Positions 5,406 through 10,720 of a DNA stretch of 10,720 nt are shown piece by piece (the stretch's first letter is position 1; each line of letters opens with the position of its first letter). The notes beneath the pieces are model-generated. The model had not been told where the DNA came from. It did no database searches and worked only from the letters and a program-made list of their open reading frames with translations. The DNA is from Candidatus Nanohaloarchaea archaeon. Lineage in GTDB: Archaea > EX4484-52 > GLR71. The stretch is taken from positions 1-10,720 of the forward strand of contig DAOVWP010000013.1 in NCBI GenBank assembly GCA_030636615.1, read 5' to 3'. The translations under genes and the position numbers were made by a program.

Positions 5406-6603
5406 TTGAGAAATTCGTAAGATTTCTCTGTGTCCTTATTCTTTTTATTATAACACTTTTAGTCTTAAACTTATCGATTGGAATGCTCAATCTTGAACCT
5501 GCATAACTCATCGCCTCATCCAGCGTACTGAACTTTGAAGATCCCTGTCGCATCGCCTCTTTTACGCATTCCCGCACAACCCACACCCCAAGAGGCATAT
5601 AATACTGTGGCTTTATCTCGCGCATTATAAGTATACTTGCCTGCTTCCTTATACGATTTAAGTATTCAACAACAGGCATTCTTGCAGCATAGTAACCTCC
5701 TGCAACATTTGATGCATAATTCTTTCGTCCGCCAAACTCTTCAGAATCACATATCATCCTGATATTATCATTACCTCCTGACATTACTGCTTCAATCACC
5801 TCAAAACTCAGATGATAGGGCATAAGTATTATCTCAAAATGGTTCCCCAGATACTCATATGAAAATACCCTATACTCTGAAATCTTATCATATCTTCTGA
5901 TCTCCTGCATAAATCCCTGCGCAATTGTATCATCTATTGCTGTTATTGACCATCTTGTAGGAACAAGCTTCCGTTCAACCCCAAGAAGCCCGCCAGCTAT
6001 AAGATTGACAATCTTATTCTCATTGATTTTGTGTTTATACAGGTAACGCACTGCATCCACAGTCTTGAGATCCGAATCAGTTATAGTCTTATCAACTTTT
6101 CGATCAACTTTCACATTGCCGCACAGATCAAGTGTCTTTATCTCACCAGAAGGTCCCTGCACCGGTGACATATCAGAAAAGGTTATATCTGCATGAATGT
6201 GTTTCTTATATTTCACTTCCATATCAACAGGTCTTTTTGCCATGGCAATTTCCTGCAGATCCTCCAGAAATGTTCCGCCTTTTTTTATATCAACAACACT
6301 CCGTGAGTTCACAAGTGATGAGCGGAACCCAAAGATCTCTTCAATACTTTTCTTTTTACGCGCCCACATGATTGGATCATCATAGAATGAAGTATCTCCC
6401 GACTCAATTGGCGCAAGTCCTCCGACATACACCTTTGGATATCCGTATCTCCCGACAAAGATTGATGGTGGAGACGATCCGAACAGCTGATCCCTTCCTG
6501 ATCTGACAATATCTGCTTCAAGAATTTTCATCTTTGGAACCAATGGGCAGACCTTGATACCGCACAGGTTTCTTCCTTTGCACATAGCGCATAATGGACG
6601 CAT
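5395..6603 (-). CDS. nreA: Nre-family DNA repair protein (NreA/B-like)
   Basis: Nre proteins are archaeal and have been linked to repair of DNA damage, working with the PCNA sliding clamp. This one has 402 residues, usual for the family. It opens with a Cys cluster (C5, C8, C14, C19) that probably binds zinc, followed by the family-typical SGRDQLFGSSPPSIFVGRYG (residues 35-54) and VYVGGLAP. The C-terminal domain includes YYMPLGVWVVRE. The extreme C-terminus, QRNLTNFS (392-399), resembles a PCNA-interacting PIP box (Q-x-x-L-x-x-F-F) with Ser in the last aromatic position. The start at 6603 has a TATA-like TTTATATTA about 25 bases upstream, giving a leaderless mRNA. The codons just after the PIP-like motif overlap the TBP stop region. 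Assignment is from recognised motifs; A versus B is not resolved. Confidence 0.85.
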   Translation of the reverse strand: MRPLCAMCKGRNLCGIKVCPLVPKMKILEADIVRSGRDQLFGSSPPSIFVGRYGYPKVYVGGLAPIESGDTSFYDDPIMWARKKKSIEEIFGFRSSLVNSRSVVDIKKGGTFLEDLQEIAMAKRPVDMEVKYKKHIHADITFSDMSPVQGPSGEIKTLDLCGNVKVDRKVDKTITDSDLKTVDAVRYLYKHKINENKIVNLIAGGLLGVERKLVPTRWSITAIDDTIAQGFMQEIRRYDKISEYRVFSYEYLGNHFEIILMPYHLSFEVIEAVMSGGNDNIRMICDSEEFGGRKNYASNVAGGYYAARMPVVEYLNRIRKQASILIMREIKPQYYMPLGVWVVRECVKEAMRQGSSKFSTLDEAMSYAGSRLSIPIDKFKTKSVIIKRIRTQRNLTNFSISP

Positions 6604-6622
6604 AGAAATAGATTATCTGTAA

Positions 6623-6633
6623 ATAATATAAAC
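6623..6633 (-). promoter_or_regulatory. TATA box of the Nre gene
   Basis: On the minus strand GTTTATATTAT is centred about 25 bases before the ATG at 6603. It occupies most of the 41-base gap after the upstream membrane-protein gene, so the Nre gene can be transcribed on its own although it lies in the same direction as that pair. Confidence 0.5.
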
Positions 6634-6644
6634 AAAAAACAACT

Positions 6645-7382
6645 TCACTTTTTCATATCCGAATAAACATCTTTCACAACATCATCAAATATTCTTGCTT
6701 TTACAACCATAGAGGCAGATTCATCTTTTAATCTGGATAAAACAAAATTTGATTTTTTCCAATTTTTAGGTTTCATTAAACTATTTGCAACTACAGAATT
6801 AATACATGTAAGACCAACTATTACAGATATTCCCGCAAGTAGATCCCAATAAGTAATACTAGAAATATCAGTAGACAACAAATAATCTGCACCTATAGGA
6901 AAATAAAATAAACCCGCATACATCGTTAGAGCATCTCTATAATCATACATTTTAGGATTAAACAAACTCTTCTTTTCTCCGAATCTCTTTATATTTTCAG
7001 TAAGCATCGGATTAGTCTTGATAATCTTCTTATCATAATTATCATATAACTCTCTAAGTATCAACTGAGTCCGTCTATCCAGCTTTTTATTAGGTTTAAA
7101 CTGCTTAAAATCCTTAAAACTCTCGATATGCTTTCGGACTTCTTTATATTGACTACTCACAAAATCCTCAAGCGTACTCTTCCCTGACAAAACTTCAGAA
7201 GCAATACCACCTTCAGCTTTAGCAACTTCAAGCAAATTCCTTAATTTAGCTTTATTTACTTCAAGTTCAGATTGAAAATCCTTTTTAGAAATATAACCAT
7301 CTTTATACTCCTTATGCAATTCTGTCTTGATAGAATTATAATTCTCAACTCTTTTCACAAGCCCAACATAGTCTTTAGCCAT
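6645..7382 (-). CDS. Unknown two-TM membrane protein, paralog B2
   Basis: This 245-residue protein is of no recognised family. Residues 1-145 look soluble, helical and Lys-rich. Two hydrophobic segments (about 151-168 and 178-202) form a likely membrane hairpin, and a short charged tail follows. It is a tandem paralog of the gene at 7398-8117. Both begin MAKDYVGLV, share AEGGIASEVLSGK and TLEDFVSS, then PNKKLD-RT, NPMLTENIK-FGE, and end VVKARIFDDVVKDVYSD-x-KK. The membrane hairpin is the part that differs. Its ATG is 15 bases after the stop of the paralog; the stop itself overlaps a GAGG ribosome-binding motif, so the two are co-translated from one mRNA. Termini fixed and hairpin variable suggest that N- and C-domains keep one partner while the hairpin has diverged. 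Function unknown. Confidence 0.8.
   Translation of the reverse strand: MAKDYVGLVKRVENYNSIKTELHKEYKDGYISKKDFQSELEVNKAKLRNLLEVAKAEGGIASEVLSGKSTLEDFVSSQYKEVRKHIESFKDFKQFKPNKKLDRRTQLILRELYDNYDKKIIKTNPMLTENIKRFGEKKSLFNPKMYDYRDALTMYAGLFYFPIGADYLLSTDISSITYWDLLAGISVIVGLTCINSVVANSLMKPKNWKKSNFVLSRLKDESASMVVKARIFDDVVKDVYSDMKK
6646..6708. repeat. Direct repeat, copy 1 (3' end of paralog B2)
   Basis: This stretch matches 7399-7461 with only a few changes. It includes 41 identical consecutive bases (6661-6701 against 7414-7454). It encodes the shared C-terminal tail of the two paralogs. A further 32-base identity covers both start regions (7356-7387 and 8091-8122). Confidence 0.85.
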
Positions 7383-7397
7383 AGTAACATCACAACC

Positions 7398-8117
7398 TCA
7401 CTTTTTGATATCTGAATAAACATCTTTCACAACATCATCAAATATTCTTGCTTTCACAACCTGAGAAGCGGATACACAATTTAAACCGGACAAAACCTTA
7501 TCTTGATTTCTCCAGTATGCAGAGTCATGTAAATTTCTCCCAACTCCATACATAATAAACATTAAACCGAAAATAGAAGCCACTTCAAGAAAGTTCATAT
7601 TAAATAAGACAATAGATACACTACTGCAGAAGATAGTTGAACCCCCTGCTTCAGTTAATATACACTCAGCAGGAGCATATCTTTTAGGATTAACCAAATT
7701 CTTCATCTCTCCAAAACTCTTAATATTTTCAGTCAGCATTGGATTATTTCTAACATCAGATAAATCATGACCATAAAGATTCAACTCCCTAAGCATCAAT
7801 TTAGTCCGTTTATCCAGCTTTTTATTCGGTTGAAATTTCTTAAAATCATTAAAACTCTTGACATAATCCAGAACTTTTTTATTATTGCTACTCACAAAAT
7901 CCTCAAGCGTACCCTTCCCTGACAGGACTTCAGAAGCAATACCACCCTCAGCTTGTGCAACTTTAAGATAATTCTTAAATTTAGCTTTATTTGCTTTAAG
8001 TTCAGATTGAGCCAGTTTTTCAGAAACAGAACCAAAATTATACTTTTTATTCAAATCTATTTTAAAATGCAAATAATTATGAGCCCTGTCCACAAGCCCA
8101 ACATAGTCTTTAGCCAT
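7398..8117 (-). CDS. Unknown two-TM membrane protein, paralog B1
   Basis: This is a 239-residue protein, first gene of the two-gene operon. Its soluble Lys-rich N-terminal part (1-148) contains AEGGIASEVLSGK at 56-68 and TLEDFVSS at 70-77. Two hydrophobic stretches (about 152-173 and 175-193) make a membrane hairpin, and the tail ends VVKARIFDDVVKDVYSD. The hairpin is Cys- and Ser-containing (STIFCSS) and bears little likeness to that of its paralog. At the DNA level the first 28 coding bases and the last 60 or so are nearly identical between copies, while the middle has drifted. A TATA-like ACATATAAAG lies about 29 bases before the ATG, giving a nearly leaderless mRNA. I cannot name a family. 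Confidence 0.8.
   Translation of the reverse strand: MAKDYVGLVDRAHNYLHFKIDLNKKYNFGSVSEKLAQSELKANKAKFKNYLKVAQAEGGIASEVLSGKGTLEDFVSSNNKKVLDYVKSFNDFKKFQPNKKLDKRTKLMLRELNLYGHDLSDVRNNPMLTENIKSFGEMKNLVNPKRYAPAECILTEAGGSTIFCSSVSIVLFNMNFLEVASIFGLMFIMYGVGRNLHDSAYWRNQDKVLSGLNCVSASQVVKARIFDDVVKDVYSDIKK
7399..7461. repeat. Direct repeat, copy 2 (3' end of paralog B1)
   Basis: This is the partner of 6646-6708. The near-identity extends to third codon positions, while the middle of the two genes has diverged strongly, so recent gene conversion or conserved DNA/RNA function at the ends is possible. Confidence 0.85.
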
Positions 8118-8140
8118 AGTAATAACTGTTAAGGAATAAA

Positions 8141-8150
8141 CTTTATATGT
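8141..8150 (-). promoter_or_regulatory. TATA box of the paralog B operon
   Basis: On the minus strand ACATATAAAG is centred about 29 bases before the ATG at 8117. A CTTTTAAAAG palindrome lies just upstream at 8151-8160 and is an alternative. The next gene upstream ends at 8163, so this 45-base gap holds an independent promoter. Confidence 0.5.
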
Positions 8151-8162
8151 CTTTTAAAAGTA

Positions 8163-8666
8163 CTAAAGAAGAAAACTTTTCCGGTCACAAGAAATGACAT
8201 CCCCAGATCCGGCATCAATTATAATCTTCACATACTGGAACCCGGCAGTCGTATAAGTGACTGTCCAAATTTCCTTATTATGGATATTATCATTATGCAA
8301 TGTCATAAACAATTTGTTCATAAGTGTCGCTTTAAATATTTTCTTAAGCTCTTTTTCGCTTATACTCAGTGCCTTTTTCGCGCTCACTTTGACTTTTTTC
8401 ATATCAACTTCATACGATTTTTTCTCTGCATGAACTCTTGGAGATACAGATATCAACTCAACCAACCCGTTCTTAACACTAAAACATGTCAACTCATCTG
8501 TTTTTTCATTAAGATAATTAAGCTGCCATGAATCCACGACAATCTTGTTTGGATCAAGTGATACAAATGCGCTTGTCATAAACTGACCTTCTGCAACAGC
8601 GTTCTTGACAACATCTGATATTTCTGCTTTCTTATATGCGCTCTTAACCTCAAATAAAACATCCAT
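8163..8666 (-). CDS. PepSY-like domain protein (tentative)
   Basis: This 167-residue protein has no signal peptide or membrane segment. The C-terminal part (about 91-160) has the pattern of a PepSY-type unit: a helix (VSAKKALSISEKELKKIF), then WTVTYTT, a turn, YVKIIIDAGSGDVIS. The last block resembles the PepSY beta-hairpin that ends in D-x-x-T/S-G-x-V. The N-terminal half (VDSWQLNYLN, CFSVKNGLVELI) may be a second, degenerate unit. PepSY domains are often protease inhibitors or accessory folds, but here the protein would be cytosolic, so the role is open. The start at 8666 has a TATA-like TTTAAAT about 28 bases upstream. The direction is the same as the paralog B operon, 45 bases ahead of it. 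Recognition is by pattern only. Confidence 0.6.
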   Translation of the reverse strand: MDVLFEVKSAYKKAEISDVVKNAVAEGQFMTSAFVSLDPNKIVVDSWQLNYLNEKTDELTCFSVKNGLVELISVSPRVHAEKKSYEVDMKKVKVSAKKALSISEKELKKIFKATLMNKLFMTLHNDNIHNKEIWTVTYTTAGFQYVKIIIDAGSGDVISCDRKSFLL

Positions 8667-8690
8667 ACTCCAAAAATGTTATCCAAACAT

Positions 8691-8697
8691 ATTTAAA
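8691..8697 (-). promoter_or_regulatory. TATA box of the PepSY-like gene
   Basis: On the minus strand TTTAAAT, within CATCTTTAAATATG, is centred about 28 bases before the ATG at 8666, which predicts a leader of only a base or two. Confidence 0.45.
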
Positions 8698-8716
8698 GAT
8701 GTTTTTAGAGATAATC

Positions 8717-8726
8717 TAATATATTT
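8717..8726 (+). promoter_or_regulatory. TATA box of the L15e operon
   Basis: TAATATATTT centred near 8722 predicts a start near 8748, leaving a leader of about 59 bases before the L15e ATG at 8807. Most other genes here appear leaderless or have leaders under 25 bases. Confidence 0.5.
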
Positions 8727-8746
8727 CTAAAATAATCTTCTCAGGA

Positions 8747-8780
8747 TGTGGGCGATTAAGCCTGAACGAGAGGTAACACA
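8747..8780 (+). other. Possible structured 5' leader of L15e
   Basis: TGTG (8747-8750) can pair with CACA (8777-8780), and stacked on it GGC (8751-8753) with GCC (8760-8762), leaving a 14-base bulge with GA-rich sequence on the 3' side. The element lies right at the predicted start of the mRNA. Ribosomal protein leaders often bind a ribosomal protein for feedback; here the stem is short and the idea is weak. Confidence 0.25.
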
Positions 8781-8806
8781 TAGAAACAGAAGAAGAAGTG
8801 ATTATA

Positions 8807-9391
8807 ATGGGTTTTTACAAATACGTTCAGGATTTATGGAAAAGACCAAAGAAGAACCTCGGTGACCTTTGGAAAGACCGTCTCTACAAATGGAGAAGGG
8901 AAGCATCAATTGTAAGGATTGCAAAACCTACAAGGATTGATCGTGCAAGAAGTCTGGGCTACAAAGCCAAGCAAGGTATAGTTGTTGCAAGAGTAAGGAT
9001 TGGTCGTGGTGGAAGAGAAAGACCTCACAATCTTGCAGGAAGGAAACCAAAAAGATCAGGACTTAAGAAATTTTTCCCAAAAAAATCATTGCAGCTAATT
9101 TCAGAAGAGAGAGTTTCTAAAAAATATCCGAATCTTGAAGTCCTTAACTCATATTATGTATGTGAAGATGGTCTGTTCAAATGGTACGAAGTGATTATGC
9201 TCGACCCTGACCACCCATCAATAATTAAAGATAAAGAACTTGGATGGGTCAACAAATCAGCTCATACTGGAAGAGTTCACAGGGGACTTACATCTGCAGG
9301 AAAGAAAAGCAGAGGTCTTGTAAGGACAAAAGGAAGAGGAGCTGAAAAGATCAGGCCAAGCCTCGCTGCAAACAAGAAAAGAGGCAATTGA
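8807..9391 (+). CDS. rpl15e: Large-subunit ribosomal protein L15e
   Basis: This is an archaeal/eukaryotic protein of the 50S subunit with no bacterial counterpart. It has 194 residues, the family length, and is very basic. Recognisable blocks are GFYKYVQDLWKRP at the start, then RLYKWRREASIVRI, RSLGYKAKQGIVVARVRIGR (residues 47-66) and RPHNLAGRKPKR. The C-terminal GLTSAGKKSRGLVRTKGRGAEK and RPSLAANKKRGN are also typical. The frame opens at a GTG three codons earlier, but the ATG at 8807 matches the conserved N-terminus, and the upstream GTGA then serves as ribosome-binding motif five bases away. It is first in a two-gene operon with the HTH protein. Confidence 0.96.
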   Translation: MGFYKYVQDLWKRPKKNLGDLWKDRLYKWRREASIVRIAKPTRIDRARSLGYKAKQGIVVARVRIGRGGRERPHNLAGRKPKRSGLKKFFPKKSLQLISEERVSKKYPNLEVLNSYYVCEDGLFKWYEVIMLDPDHPSIIKDKELGWVNKSAHTGRVHRGLTSAGKKSRGLVRTKGRGAEKIRPSLAANKKRGN

Positions 9392-9417
9392 TTTCTCTTA
9401 TTAGAGGAGATAAACAT

Positions 9418-9954
9418 ATGGACGATAGCGATATTAAAAAAATGGTCCAGAAAAGGCTGGAAGGCTGGGATCTGGACGAGTTGTCTATACGCTATGAGAT
9501 CACTCCTGATGAAATCTCCAAAATCCTTAAAGAGAACATGGATCTTAACGATTTTTTCACTATCAACATAGACTTTAAGACAAAGAATCCTGAGATAATC
9601 AAAAAACGTATGTATGAGCGTCTTGTAGAGATTCTCACAAAGATATATGCAGTCTACGATGTCCCTTCAGCTTCCCAGAGATTTATTATTATTGACACTC
9701 CTGAAAAGAAGATAGGTATCGACATAAAGGTCACATACTACGATACTGTCATCAAATCCGCATGGAAATACAAGGCATACAACGAAAAGGTAGACGAACT
9801 CTATATAATCATAATTTCATCAAGAGTAAGCGGCAGTTATCTTAAAAAGCTCAAGGACGACCCTACTTTACCTGAAAATACAACCCTGATCTCTTTAGAG
9901 GAAAAAGAAGAGATACAAAAACTCCAGGATCTTCTTCTCAATCTTAAGTTCTGA
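9418..9954 (+). CDS. HTH-containing protein with possible nuclease-like domain
   Basis: This 178-residue protein has no family I can name. Residues 5-40 look like a helix-turn-helix (RLEGWDLDELSIRYEIT, PDEISKILKE), the kind found in resolvase- and sigma-type regulators. Residues 85-135 alternate strands and helices: RFIIIDTPEKKIGIDIKV followed by KVDELYIIIISSRV. D93 and the D102-x-K104 pair could be a PD-(D/E)XK-like site, but the core is too short to be sure. The tail is an acidic helix. The start at 9418 follows a good Shine-Dalgarno (GAGGAGA) nine bases upstream; earlier in-frame codons are unsupported. It lies 26 bases after L15e and is co-transcribed. In many archaea other genes follow L15e (RNase P or exosome parts), so this pairing is notable. 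Not a recognised transferred gene; codon use matches its neighbours. Confidence 0.75.
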   Translation: MDDSDIKKMVQKRLEGWDLDELSIRYEITPDEISKILKENMDLNDFFTINIDFKTKNPEIIKKRMYERLVEILTKIYAVYDVPSASQRFIIIDTPEKKIGIDIKVTYYDTVIKSAWKYKAYNEKVDELYIIIISSRVSGSYLKKLKDDPTLPENTTLISLEEKEEIQKLQDLLLNLKF

Positions 9955-9970
9955 AGTTAAATAAACTACT

Positions 9971-9991
9971 TCTTTTTTTATATACTTTTTT
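9971..9991 (+). terminator. T-rich terminator after the L15e operon
   Basis: Two T runs, seven T at 9973-9979 and six T at 9986-9991, lie within 40 bases of the stop at 9954. Archaeal RNA polymerase stops at U-rich tracts without a hairpin, and I see no hairpin here. Confidence 0.55.
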
Positions 9992-10027
9992 ACAACATCA
10001 GTTTTACCAAAATATACTCTCCTTTCA

Positions 10028-10045
10028 ACCGAAATCTATATATAT
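10028..10045 (+). promoter_or_regulatory. Upstream ftsZ promoter P1 (BRE/TATA)
   Basis: ACCGAAATCTATATATAT has the BRE-like CCGAAA directly before a TATATATA box. A start near 10066 would give a leader of about 77 bases. It shares AACCGAAA-N-CT with the downstream promoter. The predicted start falls on a palindrome (10055-10066). Confidence 0.5.
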
Positions 10046-10054
10046 AACTTAACC

Positions 10055-10066
10055 AGTATTAATACT
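10055..10066. repeat. Perfect 12-base palindrome AGTATTAATACT, possible operator
   Basis: AGTATTAATACT is self-complementary. It lies inside a wider CCAGT (10053-10057) ... ACTGG (10073-10077) inverted pair. It covers the predicted start of P1 and is upstream of P2, a place where a dimeric regulator could act. No regulator is identified. Confidence 0.4.
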
Positions 10067-10082
10067 ATACTAACTGGATTTA

Positions 10083-10100
10083 ACCGAAACCTTTAAAAGG
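10083..10100 (+). promoter_or_regulatory. Proximal ftsZ promoter P2 (BRE/TATA)
   Basis: ACCGAAACCTTTAAAAGG matches the BRE/TATA pattern seen at aIF2 gamma. TATA centre near 10095 predicts a start near 10121, leaving about 22 bases of leader with a GAGGGA ribosome-binding motif before the ATG at 10143. Confidence 0.65.
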
Positions 10101-10142
10101 GCGTAGTTGATCCATAATTGTTGATTAATCGAGGGATTTAAT

Positions 10143-10720
10143 ATGAAGTCATTTATAGAGAATGCGCTTAACAGGCAAAACGATTCTAAAGAAGAAACAT
10201 CCAGGCAGTTAGCAACTCCTGAAGTATCAGAACCACAACCAACTGTAGTTCCACAAACCCCAGTTGATAATTTTTCATCTCCTGCGCCTCAGCAACAGGC
10301 TGTCCAGCAAGACACATTTGACGATGTGAAAGATGCAAAGATTTTAGTTATCGGTGCTGGTGGAATGGGTAATAATGCGATTAATAGACTTCATATGATG
10401 GGTGTTTCTGGTGCAGATACTGTTGCAATAAATACAGATAAACAACATCTCTTATCTATTCAGGCAGACAGCAAGATCCTGATTGGTAAAGATGTAACTA
10501 AAGGCCTTGGTGCAGGCGGTTATCCCTCAAAAGGAAAAGAAGCTGCTCAGGAATCAACAAATGAGATAAGAAGTGCTCTTCAGGACGTTGACCTTATATT
10601 TTTGGTCAGCGGCATGGGTGGAGGTACCGGAACAGGATGCGCTCCAGTCATATCAGAAGAAGCAAAAAAAAGCGGAGCAATTGTAATCGGTGTAGTCACA
10701 ATGCCATTTAAGATAGAAGG
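10143..10720 (+). CDS. ftsZ: Cell division GTPase FtsZ (partial, C-terminus off the right edge)
   Basis: FtsZ polymerises into the division ring at mid-cell. The window holds its first 192 codons. The tubulin-like GTPase core starts near residue 66 (KILVIGAGGMGNNAINRL), where the glycine loop reads GGMGNN instead of the common GGAGNN. AINTD (95-99) and the tubulin signature GGGTGTG (159-165) follow. The first 62 or so residues are a Pro/Gln/Ser-rich, disordered extension opening MKSFIENALNRQ, longer than in bacteria and like the N-tails of some archaeal FtsZ1 proteins. Two BRE/TATA promoters and a GAGGG Shine-Dalgarno precede the ATG at 10143. FtsZ1 versus FtsZ2 cannot be settled from this fragment; I lean to FtsZ1. 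Confidence 0.92.
   Translation, partial: MKSFIENALNRQNDSKEETSRQLATPEVSEPQPTVVPQTPVDNFSSPAPQQQAVQQDTFDDVKDAKILVIGAGGMGNNAINRLHMMGVSGADTVAINTDKQHLLSIQADSKILIGKDVTKGLGAGGYPSKGKEAAQESTNEIRSALQDVDLIFLVSGMGGGTGTGCAPVISEEAKKSGAIVIGVVTMPFKIE

Noticed and set aside
6309..6521. A 70-codon frame within the Nre gene on the same strand
   Set aside because: No family resemblance and no ribosome-binding site; an out-of-frame shadow of the Nre coding sequence.
6645..8117. The paralog pair as a transposon or toxin-antitoxin unit
   Set aside because: No transposase motif, terminal inverted repeat or target duplication; the two proteins are homologous to each other, unlike a toxin and its antitoxin.
8741..8806. 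A second C/D box sRNA in the L15e leader (CTGA present)
   Set aside because: There is no RUGAUGA box C within range and no second D box; only a weak stem remains.
9955..10142. A guide RNA or small gene in the longest intergenic gap
   Set aside because: No box C/D set, no tRNA-like fold and no convincing frame; T-tract, two promoters and a palindrome account for most of it.

Overview
The window is archaeal chromosome. It carries archaeal information-processing genes (initiation factor aIF2 gamma, an LSm/Sm-like protein, a TATA-binding protein, ribosomal protein L15e, an Nre-type DNA repair protein, the start of ftsZ). BRE/TATA promoters sit about 25-30 bases before several starts, several genes look leaderless, and there is a C/D box guide RNA. 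Base composition is AT-rich and packing is tight, with convergent genes touching or overlapping. The lineage cannot be fixed from this sequence; a DPANN-type or small-genome euryarchaeon is a guess only.

Layout. 1-1263: two tandem, minus-strand paralogs of an unknown Lys/Glu-rich protein, the first cut by the window edge. 1333-1962: protein-L-isoaspartate methyltransferase, diverging from that pair and converging on galE. 1966-2907: UDP-glucose 4-epimerase. 2945-3006 (minus): a previously unlisted C/D box sRNA with all four boxes and a closing stem. 3061-3237: a 58-residue zinc-ribbon protein. 3231-4454 (minus): aIF2 gamma. 4539-4581: four identical TTTATAAA palindromes, then the LSm-TBP operon (4607-5405). 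5395-6603 (minus): Nre repair protein with an N-terminal Cys cluster and a C-terminal PIP-like motif. 6645-8117 (minus): two tandem paralogous membrane proteins. 8163-8666 (minus): a PepSY-like protein. 8807-9954: L15e followed by an HTH protein with a possible nuclease-like domain. 10143 to the right edge: ftsZ with a Pro/Gln-rich N-terminal extension.

The core genes serve translation (aIF2 gamma, L15e, rRNA modification by the sRNA), transcription (TBP), RNA handling (LSm), DNA repair (Nre), protein repair (Pcm), sugar-nucleotide supply (GalE) and cell division (FtsZ). The two paralog pairs are the accessory part; nothing in them suggests a known function. No stretch without a gene exceeds 300 bases; the longest is the 188-base ftsZ promoter region (9955-10142). 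I saw no tRNA, rRNA, insertion sequence or CRISPR array.

The strongest new signal is the C/D box sRNA. By the box+5 rule its two guides point at C1402 of 16S rRNA and C2498 of 23S rRNA (E. coli numbering). Both are 2'-O-methylated in E. coli and lie in the decoding centre and the peptidyl transferase centre.
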